A stretch of DNA of 57,344 nt from Rhizobium leguminosarum (GTDB lineage: Bacteria; Pseudomonadota; Alphaproteobacteria; Rhizobiales; Rhizobiaceae), in the NCBI RefSeq assembly GCF_001652265.1, contig NZ_LWBS01000391.1, positions 1-57,344 on the forward strand, written 5' to 3'. The notes beneath the pieces were generated by a model that did not search any database, was not told the DNA's origin, and saw only the letters and a program-made list of their open reading frames with translations. Positions within the stretch are counted from its first letter, which is position 1; the number at the start of each line of letters is the position of its first letter. The position numbers and the translations under genes were made by a program. This document shows, in pieces, positions 14,040-22,583 of the stretch.

Positions 14040-14410
14040 CCGCGCTGTTTTCAACGCCGCTGATCCGGTTGGTCCTCATAGTCATCCTCGTCATCGCGGT
14101 TCTCGGCGCTGCCTATATCGGCATTCGCGAGATCCGGGGAATGGTCGACGACGCGGTCGAGCTGAAGGGCAATGAGCGGGACGCTTACTGGACTGCGAAG
14201 ATCGAGAAGGCGAATGCCGCGACCAACAAACGGGCTGCCGACCAGGCGGCCGCGGTCGTGAAAATCCAGGCGGTCATGGCAGAGCAAAGCCGGTCCGACC
14301 AACAAACACTTGCAGATTTGAGGACGAAGAATGCGCAGCTTCCTAAGGGAGACGGCAAGGGTGGCCGTTGTGGTCTCAGCGGTGATCGCGTCCGCTTGCT
14401 CCCAGACTGA
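14036..14410 (+). CDS. Rz-like inner-membrane spanin
   Basis: A 124-residue protein read from GTG 14036 (GTGA overlap). One N-terminal membrane helix (LIRLVLIVILVIAVLGAAYIG, about 9-29) is followed by a long periplasmic coiled coil (DAYWTAKIEKANAATNKRAADQA...). A small membrane anchor with a coiled coil after the endolysin is the i-spanin pattern, and the o-spanin frame starts inside its 3' end. The pair fuses inner and outer membranes at lysis. Confidence 0.75.
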   Translation: MTALFSTPLIRLVLIVILVIAVLGAAYIGIREIRGMVDDAVELKGNERDAYWTAKIEKANAATNKRAADQAAAVVKIQAVMAEQSRSDQQTLADLRTKNAQLPKGDGKGGRCGLSGDRVRLLPD

Positions 14411-14642
14411 GCGCCGGGAGGCGACGTTGATACCGGCGCCGGCACCGATCGTCGTGCCGCCGGAGGCGCGGCGTCCCTGCGTCCTCGCGCCGAAGCCGGC
14501 CGTGGACCCTGCGACGAACTCGGCGCCCGAGGATCAGGTATTCGAGATGTCCGCAACCGATCGCTTCGAGATCAGGTCTTGCGATCGTCGCCGGGCCGCC
14601 GTCGTCGCCGCGATCGACGCGGCGAATGGAGCTGCGCCGTGA
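14331..14642 (+). CDS. Rz1-like outer-membrane lipoprotein spanin
   Basis: A 103-residue lipoprotein starting inside the Rz gene in another frame. The signal peptide (VAVVVSAVIASAC) ends at the lipobox cysteine C23. The mature part is proline-rich (PAPAPIVVPPEARRP), as in Rz1. The embedded arrangement with the i-spanin is classical and supports both calls. Confidence 0.75.
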   Translation: MRSFLRETARVAVVVSAVIASACSQTERREATLIPAPAPIVVPPEARRPCVLAPKPAVDPATNSAPEDQVFEMSATDRFEIRSCDRRRAAVVAAIDAANGAAP

Positions 14643-14860
14643 CGATCGAGCTGAATTACGACCGGGCCGAAGAGCTGGCAGCCAAGGAACGACAGGCCGG
14701 CATCCGCCGTTTGCAAGCCGCCCTGGAACGGGATGGCAGCTGCGAATGTCACGACTGTGAGCACGAAATCGAGCCGGCGCGGCGTGAAGCGATGCCTTCC
14801 GCCACCCGGTGCATTGCATGCCAGACGCGCTCCGAGCAGCGCATGCGTAGGAAGCGCTAA
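14639..14860 (+). CDS. TraR/DksA-type zinc finger protein
   Basis: A 73-residue protein read from GTG 14639 (GTGA overlap). CECHDCEHEIEPARREAMPSATRCIACQ-type spacing (split here as CHDC ... CIAC) is the four-cysteine DksA/TraR zinc finger at the C terminus, after an N-terminal helical hairpin. Short phage TraR-like proteins bind RNA polymerase in its secondary channel and alter host and phage transcription without ppGpp. It is common at this place in Mu-like phages. Confidence 0.85.
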   Translation: MTIELNYDRAEELAAKERQAGIRRLQAALERDGSCECHDCEHEIEPARREAMPSATRCIACQTRSEQRMRRKR

Positions 14861-15249
14861 TGGATCTCAAAGACATCGTCCTGTACGTCTCGCTCTTTCT
14901 CAATACCGCGAACGCCGTCGCCCTGGTGAAGAGCTTCTTCAGCTCCGGGGAAAAGCAGCTCGCCGATAAAATCTCGAAGCTTGAGAGCAAGACAGACGCC
15001 AACGAGAAGAAGCTGATTGAGCATGATCGCCGCGTCCAGATGCTGGAGAGCGACATGAAGCATCTGCCCGATCGCGACACGACGCATCGCATCGAAATGA
15101 CCATGGCCCAGATCATGGGCCGCCTGGATGCCCAGGACGCGACGCTAGCCGGCCGGTTCTCCGCAATGGACGAGCGCCTCAAACCCATCCAGGCGATCGG
15201 AGAGCGCCTTCAGGATGTTCTTATCGAACAGGCAAGGAACGCAGCATGA
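14860..15249 (+). CDS. DUF2730 family protein
   Basis: A 129-residue protein starting in a TAATG overlap. An N-terminal membrane helix (LYVSLFLNTANAVALVKSFF) is followed by a long coiled coil (KISKLESKTDANEKKLIEHDRRVQMLESDMKHLP in segments), the DUF2730 pattern. The family sits just before gp26/gp27 in Mu-like phages; function unknown. Confidence 0.8.
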   Translation: MDLKDIVLYVSLFLNTANAVALVKSFFSSGEKQLADKISKLESKTDANEKKLIEHDRRVQMLESDMKHLPDRDTTHRIEMTMAQIMGRLDAQDATLAGRFSAMDERLKPIQAIGERLQDVLIEQARNAA

Positions 15250-15563
15250 GCCTCGGTATTGACTACGCCAATATGCAACGGGAGGAAGGCCGGCTGATCC
15301 TCCTGAAAGAAATGGCAGAGCAGCCAAACGAAAGCCTGTCGTCGAGCATGATGGAACCGGCGCTGAACCGTTTTGCGATCTACCAGGACCGGCCGTGGAT
15401 TCATCAGCAGCTCGACTGGATGGCGAACATGGGCGCGATCACCGTTCTGAATGCAGGGACGGTCAAGATAGCGACCCTGACGCCGGCTGGCTGGCGTCAC
15501 CTTCGGCGTGAGCACTTCATTGATGGCATCAAGCGTCCGTCACCCGTTCGGCCGGGGATTTGA
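15246..15563 (+). CDS. VpaChn25_0724-type phage protein (winged-helix-like)
   Basis: A 105-residue protein coupled by ATGA. EGRLILLKEMAEQPNESLSSSMM, WIHQQLDWMANMGAITV and VKIATLTPAGWRHL form a winged-helix-like fold seen in the VpaChn25_0724 family found next to DUF3486 in Mu-like phages. A DNA-binding role in packaging is inferred from position only. Confidence 0.7.
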   Translation: MSLGIDYANMQREEGRLILLKEMAEQPNESLSSSMMEPALNRFAIYQDRPWIHQQLDWMANMGAITVLNAGTVKIATLTPAGWRHLRREHFIDGIKRPSPVRPGI

Positions 15564-15565
15564 GT

Positions 15566-16189
15566 ATGTCCAAAGGACGTGGGAAACTCTCCGCTATCGA
15601 CCTGTTGCCGGATGAATGCGAGCCGATCGTTAACTGGGCTGCGCATGAGCTTGCCAACCGCGATCGCACCCAGCTCGAAATCTTCGCCGAGTTCAAGACG
15701 AAGCTGATCGCGCTGCAGGGCGAGCTGGGCCTTGCCTTCGACATTCCGTCATTCTCGGCCTTCAACCGCTATTCCATCCGCCTGGCGATGCTATCGCGCC
15801 GCCTGGAGCAGACGCGTGACATCGCCGAGACGCTCTCCCAACGGATGGATGCGGCCGGCTCCGACGACCTGACGCTGATTGCGGCCGAGGCGATCAAGAC
15901 CCTGATCTTCGAAGTGCTGCAGTCGTCGGGTGAAGCGGGCATCAGTCCGAAGGGCGCGATGGAGCTGGCGAACGCGCTTCGCGCTGCCGCAGCGGCGCAG
16001 GCATCGTCGTCGAGCCGCCGTCTCAAGCTCGAAGCCGAGGGGAAGGCACGGAAGGCCGAGGCCGACATGAAGGCTAATGCAGAGCGGGCGCTGGACACCC
16101 TGTCGAAAGAACCCGGAATCTCGAAGGAGGCGATCGCGCGCGCTCGCCGCGACTTCCTTGGTGTCCGTTCTAAAAAGGAAACTGCTTGA
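15566..16189 (+). CDS. DUF3486 protein (Mu gp27, small terminase subunit-like)
   Basis: A 207-residue protein from the ATG at 15566 (GGGGA seven bases upstream); a TTG two codons earlier is possible. The N terminus GRGKLSAIDLLPDECEPIVNWAAHELANR is the DUF3486 signature, followed by long helices. It immediately precedes the large terminase, apart from a small zinc-finger gene, matching Mu gp27. It should help recognise DNA for head-full packaging. Confidence 0.85.
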   Translation: MSKGRGKLSAIDLLPDECEPIVNWAAHELANRDRTQLEIFAEFKTKLIALQGELGLAFDIPSFSAFNRYSIRLAMLSRRLEQTRDIAETLSQRMDAAGSDDLTLIAAEAIKTLIFEVLQSSGEAGISPKGAMELANALRAAAAAQASSSSRRLKLEAEGKARKAEADMKANAERALDTLSKEPGISKEAIARARRDFLGVRSKKETA

Positions 16190-16368
16190 TGTCGGACATT
16201 GCCGCGACATCACCCGCGTGTTCGCGATGCCGGGGCGTTGGCCTCGGCATCAAGCGTATCACCACCCGCAAGGATGGCTCGATCGCGACGATCAGCTATG
16301 ACCTCAAGGCCGAGTGCAGCGCCTGCCGTGGCACCGGCCTTCAGGTGATGGAGGTGCATCGTGGCTGA
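16189..16368 (+). CDS. Small DnaJ-like zinc-finger protein
   Basis: A 59-residue protein with CSRCRGVG and CSACRGTG, two CxxCxGxG repeats as in the DnaJ cysteine-rich domain, enough for one zinc site. It overlaps the gene before by one base and the terminase by eight. Position suggests a packaging accessory; no function is established. Confidence 0.6.
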   Translation: MSDIAATSPACSRCRGVGLGIKRITTRKDGSIATISYDLKAECSACRGTGLQVMEVHRG

Positions 16369-18037
16369 AGCTCTTCCCGGCCTGCCGCAGGGCAAATGGA
16401 TTGATCCGCCCGTCCTATCGCGTGATCCGGAAAAACTGCCAGACGACTTTCCGCGCGGCGGCGATATTCCCGACGATCTCGACCCGTTGGCCGAAGGCGT
16501 TCTCATGGCGCATCAGTCGGATTGGATCGCCGACGAAAGCACCCTGAAGATCTGCGCCAAGGGCCGACGCACGGGCATCACCTTTGCCGAGGCTCTGGAC
16601 TGCACGCTGATCGCCGCTGCCCGCCGTTCCGCCGGCGGACAGAACGTCTTCTACATTCCCGACACGAAGCCGAAGGGCCGCGAGTTCATCGGCTATGCCG
16701 CCCACTTCGCCAAGACCGTGTCCAAAGAGCTGCTGACGATCGAGGACGGCATTTATTTCGACCAGAGAGAAGACGGCACCACCAACGCGATCTCCAGCTA
16801 CATTATCCGCTTCACATCCGGTTTCCGCATTGAGGCTCTATCGTCTCGTCCGGAAAACATTCGCGGTCTGCAGGGCACCGTCGTCATCGACGAAGCGGCG
16901 TTTCATCGTGATGTTCGTGGCGTCGTCGATGCGGTCGGCGCTCTGCTGATCTGGGGCGGCAAGGTCCGGATCATCTCCTCGCACAACGGCATCAGCAGCC
17001 CGTTCAACGAACTGATCAAGGAAGCCGAGGCTGGGAAGAACGGCTTCAAGATCCACAAGTATTCGTTCGGCGACGCTGTCGAGAATGGTCTCTACAAGCG
17101 CGTATGCCTGATCAAGGGAGACGAATGGTCTCAGGAGAAGCAGGACGCATGGGAAGCGGAGATCCGCAGCGCCTACGGCACTCGCACCGCGAAGATGAAA
17201 CAGGAGCTGGACGCCATCCCGGCCGAGGCCGAGGGTTCGGCTTTGACCCGCATTCTGATCGAGAGCTGCATGTCGCGCGACTTGCCGGCCGTCGTTCGGT
17301 GGGATCGTCCGGATGAATTCAAGAACCTCGACGATTTCGAGCGCGAAGAGCAGGCGTCAGAATTCTGTGAAGGCATATTGAAGCCGCTTCTAAAGGCGCT
17401 CGATCCTGAGCGGGAGCATTGCTTCGGCGAAGACTTTGCCCGCAGCGGCGACAAGACGGCGGTTGTCGTCTTCGAGATCGGCGCCGACCTCATGCGCCGT
17501 GCTCGGCTAGTTGTCGAGCTGAAAAACATTCCGTTCGATCAGCAGCGCGATATCCTCTTCTACATCGGCGATGGCCTTCCAAGATTGATGGGCGGCGCGC
17601 TCGATGCACGCGGCAACGGGCAGTATCTGGCCGAGAAGGCCCGCCAGCGCTGGGGCGAGAACATCGTCGAGGTGATGCTTTCCGCGAAATGGTACGGCCT
17701 GAACATGCCGGCCTATATCGAGGCCTTCTCCGACAAGTCGGTATTGCTCCCGTTCGACGCCGACGTGCTGACCGATCACCAGGCGCTCGCCTATGTGAAC
17801 GGCATCATCAAGGTGCCGGACGGTCATTCGAGTAAGGGTGTCGACGGCTTTGACCGGCACGGCGACACGGCGCCGGCCGGCGCCCTTGCCTGGTTTGCCA
17901 GCACCCAGGACTTCATCGCCTACGTCTACGAGACCGCGAGAGACCGTGGCAAGGCGCAAGAAGCTCATCCGAGCAGCGCGGCGCGGGACGACGATCGCGG
18001 CCGATCGGTCGACGTTCATATGAGAGGATCGCTTTGA
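16361..18037 (+). CDS. Terminase large subunit (Mu gp28)
   Basis: A 558-residue protein read from GTG 16361. The ATPase domain has a Walker A-like CAKGRRTGIT (about 65-74) and Walker B TVVIDEAAF with D177-E178. The C-terminal nuclease domain has acidic centres FGEDFARSGDKT, ALDARGNG and DRHGDTA. It cuts and pumps DNA into proheads; in Mu-like phages it packages host-flanked phage DNA. Length and neighbours match gp28. Confidence 0.93.
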   Translation: MAEALPGLPQGKWIDPPVLSRDPEKLPDDFPRGGDIPDDLDPLAEGVLMAHQSDWIADESTLKICAKGRRTGITFAEALDCTLIAAARRSAGGQNVFYIPDTKPKGREFIGYAAHFAKTVSKELLTIEDGIYFDQREDGTTNAISSYIIRFTSGFRIEALSSRPENIRGLQGTVVIDEAAFHRDVRGVVDAVGALLIWGGKVRIISSHNGISSPFNELIKEAEAGKNGFKIHKYSFGDAVENGLYKRVCLIKGDEWSQEKQDAWEAEIRSAYGTRTAKMKQELDAIPAEAEGSALTRILIESCMSRDLPAVVRWDRPDEFKNLDDFEREEQASEFCEGILKPLLKALDPEREHCFGEDFARSGDKTAVVVFEIGADLMRRARLVVELKNIPFDQQRDILFYIGDGLPRLMGGALDARGNGQYLAEKARQRWGENIVEVMLSAKWYGLNMPAYIEAFSDKSVLLPFDADVLTDHQALAYVNGIIKVPDGHSSKGVDGFDRHGDTAPAGALAWFASTQDFIAYVYETARDRGKAQEAHPSSAARDDDRGRSVDVHMRGSL

Positions 18038-19644
18038 TGGCTTCGTTTCGTGACTGGTTGGGCCGCGTCGTTCTCGGCCGTGAGCTGATGGAGCAGGTTG
18101 CCGAGGGACGCATCGGGAGCGTTCGCAATCCCTATTCCGGCCATCCGGCGGACGGCATGACACCGGTGAAACTCGCCGGCATACTTCGCGCTGCTGCCAA
18201 CGGCGAACCGGAGCCTTACTTCGAACTCGCCGAGGACATCGAGGAGCGCGACCTTCACTATGCCGGCGTGCTCGGTACCCGGAAGCGATCGGTTGCCCAG
18301 CTCCCGATCACGGTCAAGGCGGCCTCGGACAGTGCCGAACACCAGAAGCATGCCGCCCTGGTCCAGTCCTGGCTCGATGACGAGATCTTGCAGGCCTCGC
18401 TTTTCGACATGCTCGACGCGATCGGCAAAGGTCTGTCCGTCATGGAAATCGACTGGCAATATCGCCTGGGCAACATGCTGCCGCGTGAGTTGACCTGGCG
18501 GACGCAGCGCTGGTTCACCTTCGATTACGAGGATGGCGAGACCGTGCTGCTGCGCGAGGGCGTCACCGGCGAAGAATTGCCGTCGCATAAGTTCATCACC
18601 CATCGCCACAAACAGAAATCCGGCCTGACGATCCGAGCGGGTATTGCCCGCGTGGCCAGCTGGTCGTGGATGTTCAAAGCCTTCACCGTGAAGGATTGGG
18701 CGATCTTCTGCCAGAATTTCGGCCAGCCGATCCGGATCGGCAAATATGGACGCGGCGCCACCGAGGCGGAGAAGGACGTTCTATGGCGTGCCGTCAGCAG
18801 CATCGCCGGCGACTGCGCCGCGATCATCCCGCGCGAGATGCTGATCGAGCTCACGGAAGTCGGCTCCAAGGGCACCACAACGGATATGTATGAGCGCCGG
18901 GCTGACTGGCATGACCGGCAGGTCTCCAAGCTCGTGCTCGGCCAGACGGCGACAACGGATGCTATTGCAGGCGGTCACGCGGTAGGGAAAGAGCATCGTC
19001 TCGTCCAGGAAGATATCGAGCGGGCTGATGCCCGGTGCATTTCGTCGACGCTCAATGAGCAGCTAATCCCGAACATCGTCGCCTTCAATTTCGGGCCGCA
19101 GGACCATTATCCGAAAGTTCGCGTCGGCCGCCCGGACGAAGTCCCGCTCGGCGAATTTGCCGAGGCCTTCGATAAGCTGGCTCTGCACGGCCTGACGGCC
19201 GAGGAAAGCTATCTGCGCGATCGCATGGGTATCCCGGCGCCGAAGGCCGGCGCCATCCTGGTCGGCGGCCGCAAGCCTGAACCCGCGTCTGGCGCAGATC
19301 CTGCCGCCGTGCCGCCGGCGAAGAAGGACCGACCGGAGAAGACCGTTCACTCCGCCTTCAATCATCTCTTCAGGTCTCTGCACGCGAAATCCTCCAACGA
19401 TATCGTCGTCGATGAATTGACAGCCCGGCTTGAGCGCGACGCCGCCGGCGCGCTCGGCGGCATGGTCGACCAGGTCAAAACAGCACTGATGCAGGCCACC
19501 GATTTGAGGGACGCGGCCGAGCGTATCGCCAAGCTCGACCTGGAGCCGGATGCGCTTGCCGAAGCGATGGCGCGCGGCATGGCGCTGGCGCATCTAGCCG
19601 GCCAGGCCACGCTGATCGACGACCTCAGGAGTAACGATGAATAG
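18037..19644 (+). CDS. Portal protein (DUF935, Mu gp29)
   Basis: A 535-residue protein from the ATG at 18037, one base overlapping the terminase stop. NPYSGHPADGMTPVKLAGILRAA, the LAEDIEERDLHYAGVLGTRKRSV segment and FVTKDWA-like middle are typical of DUF935 portal proteins. It forms the portal ring through which DNA enters and leaves the head. Confidence 0.93.
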   Translation: MASFRDWLGRVVLGRELMEQVAEGRIGSVRNPYSGHPADGMTPVKLAGILRAAANGEPEPYFELAEDIEERDLHYAGVLGTRKRSVAQLPITVKAASDSAEHQKHAALVQSWLDDEILQASLFDMLDAIGKGLSVMEIDWQYRLGNMLPRELTWRTQRWFTFDYEDGETVLLREGVTGEELPSHKFITHRHKQKSGLTIRAGIARVASWSWMFKAFTVKDWAIFCQNFGQPIRIGKYGRGATEAEKDVLWRAVSSIAGDCAAIIPREMLIELTEVGSKGTTTDMYERRADWHDRQVSKLVLGQTATTDAIAGGHAVGKEHRLVQEDIERADARCISSTLNEQLIPNIVAFNFGPQDHYPKVRVGRPDEVPLGEFAEAFDKLALHGLTAEESYLRDRMGIPAPKAGAILVGGRKPEPASGADPAAVPPAKKDRPEKTVHSAFNHLFRSLHAKSSNDIVVDELTARLERDAAGALGGMVDQVKTALMQATDLRDAAERIAKLDLEPDALAEAMARGMALAHLAGQATLIDDLRSNDE

Positions 19645-20845
19645 CGGGCCGCTGGCGCGCGCGGGCTACTCCGAACGGGTGAGCACCGTGCAAGCCATCA
19701 AAAACGCTTCCATGGGCTTTGAAGCCGCTTTGAAAACGAGCGTGAAGGCGATGGGAGCGAAGGGGGAGACAGTTTCGGCGGTCAACCTGCCGTTCGACGA
19801 AGCGATAGCATTTCTGCGGCAGAAAGTCAGTACGCCGACCGAGAGCTGGCGCGACGTCTGGGATGGGGCGCATTCGAAGATGTTCATGGTCGCCGGCGCC
19901 AACTCCAAGGCGATCGTCGACGACTTCAAGGACGCGATTGGCAAGGCGCTCGAACAGGGCACCACGCTCGATGAGTTCCGCAAGGACTTCGACAAGATCG
20001 TCAAGACGCACGGCTGGAGCTACAATGGCGAGCGCGGCTGGCGGACGAAGACGATCTTTGAAACCAATCTGCGCACCGCCTATGCCGCCGGCCGCTACGC
20101 TCAGATGATCGCGCCGGACACGCTGGCGACGTTTCCCATTTGGCAATACCACCATTCCGGCGCTGTTCATCCTCGCCTGCAGCACAAGGCTTGGGATGGG
20201 CTTTGCCTAGCGTCCGACGATCCATTCTGGAAGACGGCCTATCCGCCGAACGGTTTTGGCTGCGGCTGTTTCGTCACGCCGGTTTCTCGCTCTCGCCTTC
20301 GTCGCCTGGGCAAAGCCGGTCCCGATAGCACTCCGGATCTCGACCAGCTCGGAACCGATCAGCCGCTCGGCGTCGATCCGTCCTTTGCCTACAATCCCGG
20401 CCAGGCGTGGCTGGAGAAGACCGCACCTGGTCCGAAGGCGGTCACTGCAGACCAGGCGAACGTCGCCGCCTTCGTCTCCTCGGCATTGCGAGGCAAGTGG
20501 CCGGACGGTTCCTGGACGCCGGTCGCGACCGCCTCGAAAGAGGTTGCTGTCGCGCTCGACGTCAAGGTGGGAACGGAAGTGCGCCTGTCGGCCGATACGA
20601 TCCGCAGCCACGTCAAGCATGCGATCGCGTCGCCGGCGGCCTATGGCGTCATCCCGCGCCAGCTCGCCTCGGCTGGGCGCCTGGTCCAGGACGCGAATGG
20701 CCGCTGGGCTTTCGTCGGCGAATATGACGGGCAGCTCTACCAGGCGGCGGTCAAGGTGGTAAAAAAAGGCGAGCGCCAAGAAATCTATCTCATCTCGCTG
20801 CGGCGGACGAATGCGAATGAGATCAAGCGGCGGTTTGGGAAATGA
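19637..20845 (+). CDS. MuF head morphogenesis protein (Mu gp30) with C-terminal PBECR-like nuclease domain
   Basis: A 402-residue protein. The N-terminal MuF/SPP1 gp7 domain contains TKTIFETNLRTAYAAGRYAQM, WQYHHSGAVHPRLQHKAWDG and PPNGFGCGC, the usual family pattern. After about residue 310 a separate domain follows: VRLSADTIRSHVKH, VIPRQLASAGRLV, and YLISLRRTNANEIKRR. This resembles the phage barnase/EndoU/colicin-like (PBECR) nuclease domains that MuF proteins often carry. The head role is well supported; toxicity of the C-terminal domain is inferred. Confidence 0.85.
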   Translation: MNSGPLARAGYSERVSTVQAIKNASMGFEAALKTSVKAMGAKGETVSAVNLPFDEAIAFLRQKVSTPTESWRDVWDGAHSKMFMVAGANSKAIVDDFKDAIGKALEQGTTLDEFRKDFDKIVKTHGWSYNGERGWRTKTIFETNLRTAYAAGRYAQMIAPDTLATFPIWQYHHSGAVHPRLQHKAWDGLCLASDDPFWKTAYPPNGFGCGCFVTPVSRSRLRRLGKAGPDSTPDLDQLGTDQPLGVDPSFAYNPGQAWLEKTAPGPKAVTADQANVAAFVSSALRGKWPDGSWTPVATASKEVAVALDVKVGTEVRLSADTIRSHVKHAIASPAAYGVIPRQLASAGRLVQDANGRWAFVGEYDGQLYQAAVKVVKKGERQEIYLISLRRTNANEIKRRFGK

Positions 20846-20947
20846 CGCGCCGGGGGGCCGGAAATGCCATCCCACTCACCCTGAAGGGTGCGCTTCCTGC
20901 TCGGCGCGTCCAATAAGATATAAGTCCGATCGGGCGGAAAGGCAAAC
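20846..20947 (+). other. Short intergenic region with hairpin in the head operon
   Basis: CACCCT (20877-20882) pairs with AGGGTG (20885-20890) around GA. No T-run follows, and no gene is seen in these 102 bases. It may affect mRNA stability between gp30 and gpG. Confidence 0.3.
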
Positions 20948-21460
20948 ATGGCTGGCGCGGCACTCTCGATCACGGCTGAGGTGATGGACAAGGAGGTGCG
21001 ACGCGGCTTCGAGCAGCTGCAGCACCTCATGGGCGATACCCGCCCGGTCATGACCGCGATCGGCGTCGAGCTTGTGGGATCAACCCATATGCGCTTCGTC
21101 ACCCAAACTGATCCGGACGGCCAGGCGTGGCGAGCGCTCAATACGGAATATGGCGCCACCAAACGCAATTCCCGAATCCTGACTGAGAGCGGCCGGCTGC
21201 GCGACAGCATCAATTCGCAGCCGTCGAGTGATGAGGTCCGCGTCGGAACGAACACGATCTATGCGGCTGCGCATCAGTTCGGCGCCGAGATCAAGCCGAA
21301 GACTGCCAGCCATCTTTATTTCCGGATCGGCGGCAACCTGGTCGTCACCGACAGCGTGACCTTGCCCGATCGTCCCTTCCTCGGTATATCGGATGACGAC
21401 GAGACGTCGATCGCGGAAATCGTCTTCGACTTCGTTGACCGGTATTCAACCCGGCGCTAG
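20948..21460 (+). CDS. Phage virion morphogenesis protein (Mu gpG family)
   Basis: A 170-residue protein. GFEQLQHLMGDTRPVMTAIGVELVGSTHMRF, DPDGQAWRALN, ILTESGRLRDSI and VGTNTIYAAAHQFGAEI are the gpG/phage_tail_S pattern, ending with RPFLGISDDD. The family is needed for tail completion and head joining. It is followed by a strong inverted repeat rather than a coupled gene, so expression of head protease may be separately tuned. Confidence 0.88.
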   Translation: MAGAALSITAEVMDKEVRRGFEQLQHLMGDTRPVMTAIGVELVGSTHMRFVTQTDPDGQAWRALNTEYGATKRNSRILTESGRLRDSINSQPSSDEVRVGTNTIYAAAHQFGAEIKPKTASHLYFRIGGNLVVTDSVTLPDRPFLGISDDDETSIAEIVFDFVDRYSTRR

Positions 21461-21488
21461 CTCTTCCCTTCATCGCCGATCAGCTACA

Positions 21489-21510
21489 CATGCCCGCCTG
21501 GGCGGGCATG
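21489..21510. terminator. Perfect inverted repeat CATGCCCGCC..GGCGGGCATG (copy 1)
   Basis: CATGCCCGCC (21489-21498) and GGCGGGCATG (21501-21510) form a perfect 10-bp stem. No T-run follows on either strand. A nearly identical stem occurs at 33745-33768, so the element is repeated at gene junctions in the late region. Confidence 0.5.
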
Positions 21511-21544
21511 ATATGGGTCTCGGCGCCATGGCATATCTCGTGCC

Positions 21545-22582
21545 ATGGAAAAAGCGATCAACTCCATTATCCGGGCCTTGAACCATGCCGACGCGACCGC
21601 GCCGGAATGGCTTCATCTGCTGCCGGCCGGCGAATTCAAGGGTGCCGATGGGCGTGGGCCTTATGCCGCGCCTGACATGGACGCGTTGATCTCGCTCTTC
21701 AACAGCGAAGGCAACAAGCTCGCCGTTGATGAAAACCACTCCACCGATCTTGCCGCCAAGCAGGGCCATCCGGCGCCGGCGCGCGGCTGGATCGTCGAGC
21801 TGCAGAAGCGCGACGACGGTCTTTATGGCCGCGTCGAGTGGACGCCGGAAGGCGAGCGCATCTTCAACGCCAAGGAATATGGCTTCCTATCGCCGGTCTT
21901 CCTGCACAGCGCCGCCAAGCCCTTCAAGGTCGCGAAGATGCTGCGCGTCTCGCTGACCAACGATCCCAACCTCACCGATCTGAAATCACTTCACTCTCAA
22001 CAGGAGACTGCAATGCTTGAACAGTTGCGGAAGGCTCTTGGCCTTCCCGAGACTGCCGATGAGGCCACCGTCCTGGCGGCTGTCACGGCATCTCACACGG
22101 CGCAGACGGCACACGCCGCTCTGATGTCCCGCATCGCCGAGGCGGCTGGCGTCGCCAAGGAAACCGCTCCGGACGCTCTGGTCACCGCCATTCAGGCACG
22201 CGGCAAGGTGTCGGCGACCGATGCTGAGAACGCCGAGCTGAAGACGCAGCTCGTCTCCATGCAGGCCCAACTGACGACGCTGGCGACATCTACCGCCCAG
22301 GACAAGGCCACGACCGCGATCGACGGCGCCATCAAGGAAGGGAAGATCGTTCCGGCGCTGCGCGATCACATGATCTCCCGCCACATGAAGAACCCGACCG
22401 AGGTCGAGAACGAAATCAAGCTGATGCCGTCACTCAATGCCGGCGGCCTCGGCAACCGCAAGCAGCCTGCCGCCGAGGGCGTCGCGCTGACCGAGGAAGA
22501 CGACAAGCTCATCGCCATGATGGGCATCGATCCTAAGGCCTACGCCGATACGGCGAAGGCGCTGCACGGAAAGGGCAACTGA
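21545..22582 (+). CDS. Head maturation protease with embedded scaffold (Mu gpI/gpZ)
   Basis: A 345-residue protein. The N-terminal half is the Mu gpI protease: WLHLLPAGEFKGADGRGPY, LAVDENHSTDLAAKQGHPAPARGWI and GRVEWTPEGE..AKEYGFLSPVF. The C-terminal half (from M157) is a helical, alanine-rich scaffold. An in-frame ATG at 22013 preceded by AGGAG at 22002-22006 would give a 189-residue separate scaffold, as gpZ is made in Mu. The protease cleaves scaffold after prohead assembly. Confidence 0.9.
   Translation: MEKAINSIIRALNHADATAPEWLHLLPAGEFKGADGRGPYAAPDMDALISLFNSEGNKLAVDENHSTDLAAKQGHPAPARGWIVELQKRDDGLYGRVEWTPEGERIFNAKEYGFLSPVFLHSAAKPFKVAKMLRVSLTNDPNLTDLKSLHSQQETAMLEQLRKALGLPETADEATVLAAVTASHTAQTAHAALMSRIAEAAGVAKETAPDALVTAIQARGKVSATDAENAELKTQLVSMQAQLTTLATSTAQDKATTAIDGAIKEGKIVPALRDHMISRHMKNPTEVENEIKLMPSLNAGGLGNRKQPAAEGVALTEEDDKLIAMMGIDPKAYADTAKALHGKGN
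22013..22582 (+). CDS. Nested scaffold protein (gpZ-like) from internal start
   Basis: ATG 22013 is in frame with the protease gene (codon 157) and has AGGAG seven bases upstream, an ideal ribosome site inside a coding region. The product is 189 residues (MLEQLRKALGLPETADEA start), mostly helical and alanine-rich, the expected scaffold composition. This follows the Mu gpI/gpZ arrangement; expression itself is inferred. Confidence 0.65.
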   Translation: MLEQLRKALGLPETADEATVLAAVTASHTAQTAHAALMSRIAEAAGVAKETAPDALVTAIQARGKVSATDAENAELKTQLVSMQAQLTTLATSTAQDKATTAIDGAIKEGKIVPALRDHMISRHMKNPTEVENEIKLMPSLNAGGLGNRKQPAAEGVALTEEDDKLIAMMGIDPKAYADTAKALHGKGN

Positions 22583-22583
22583 C

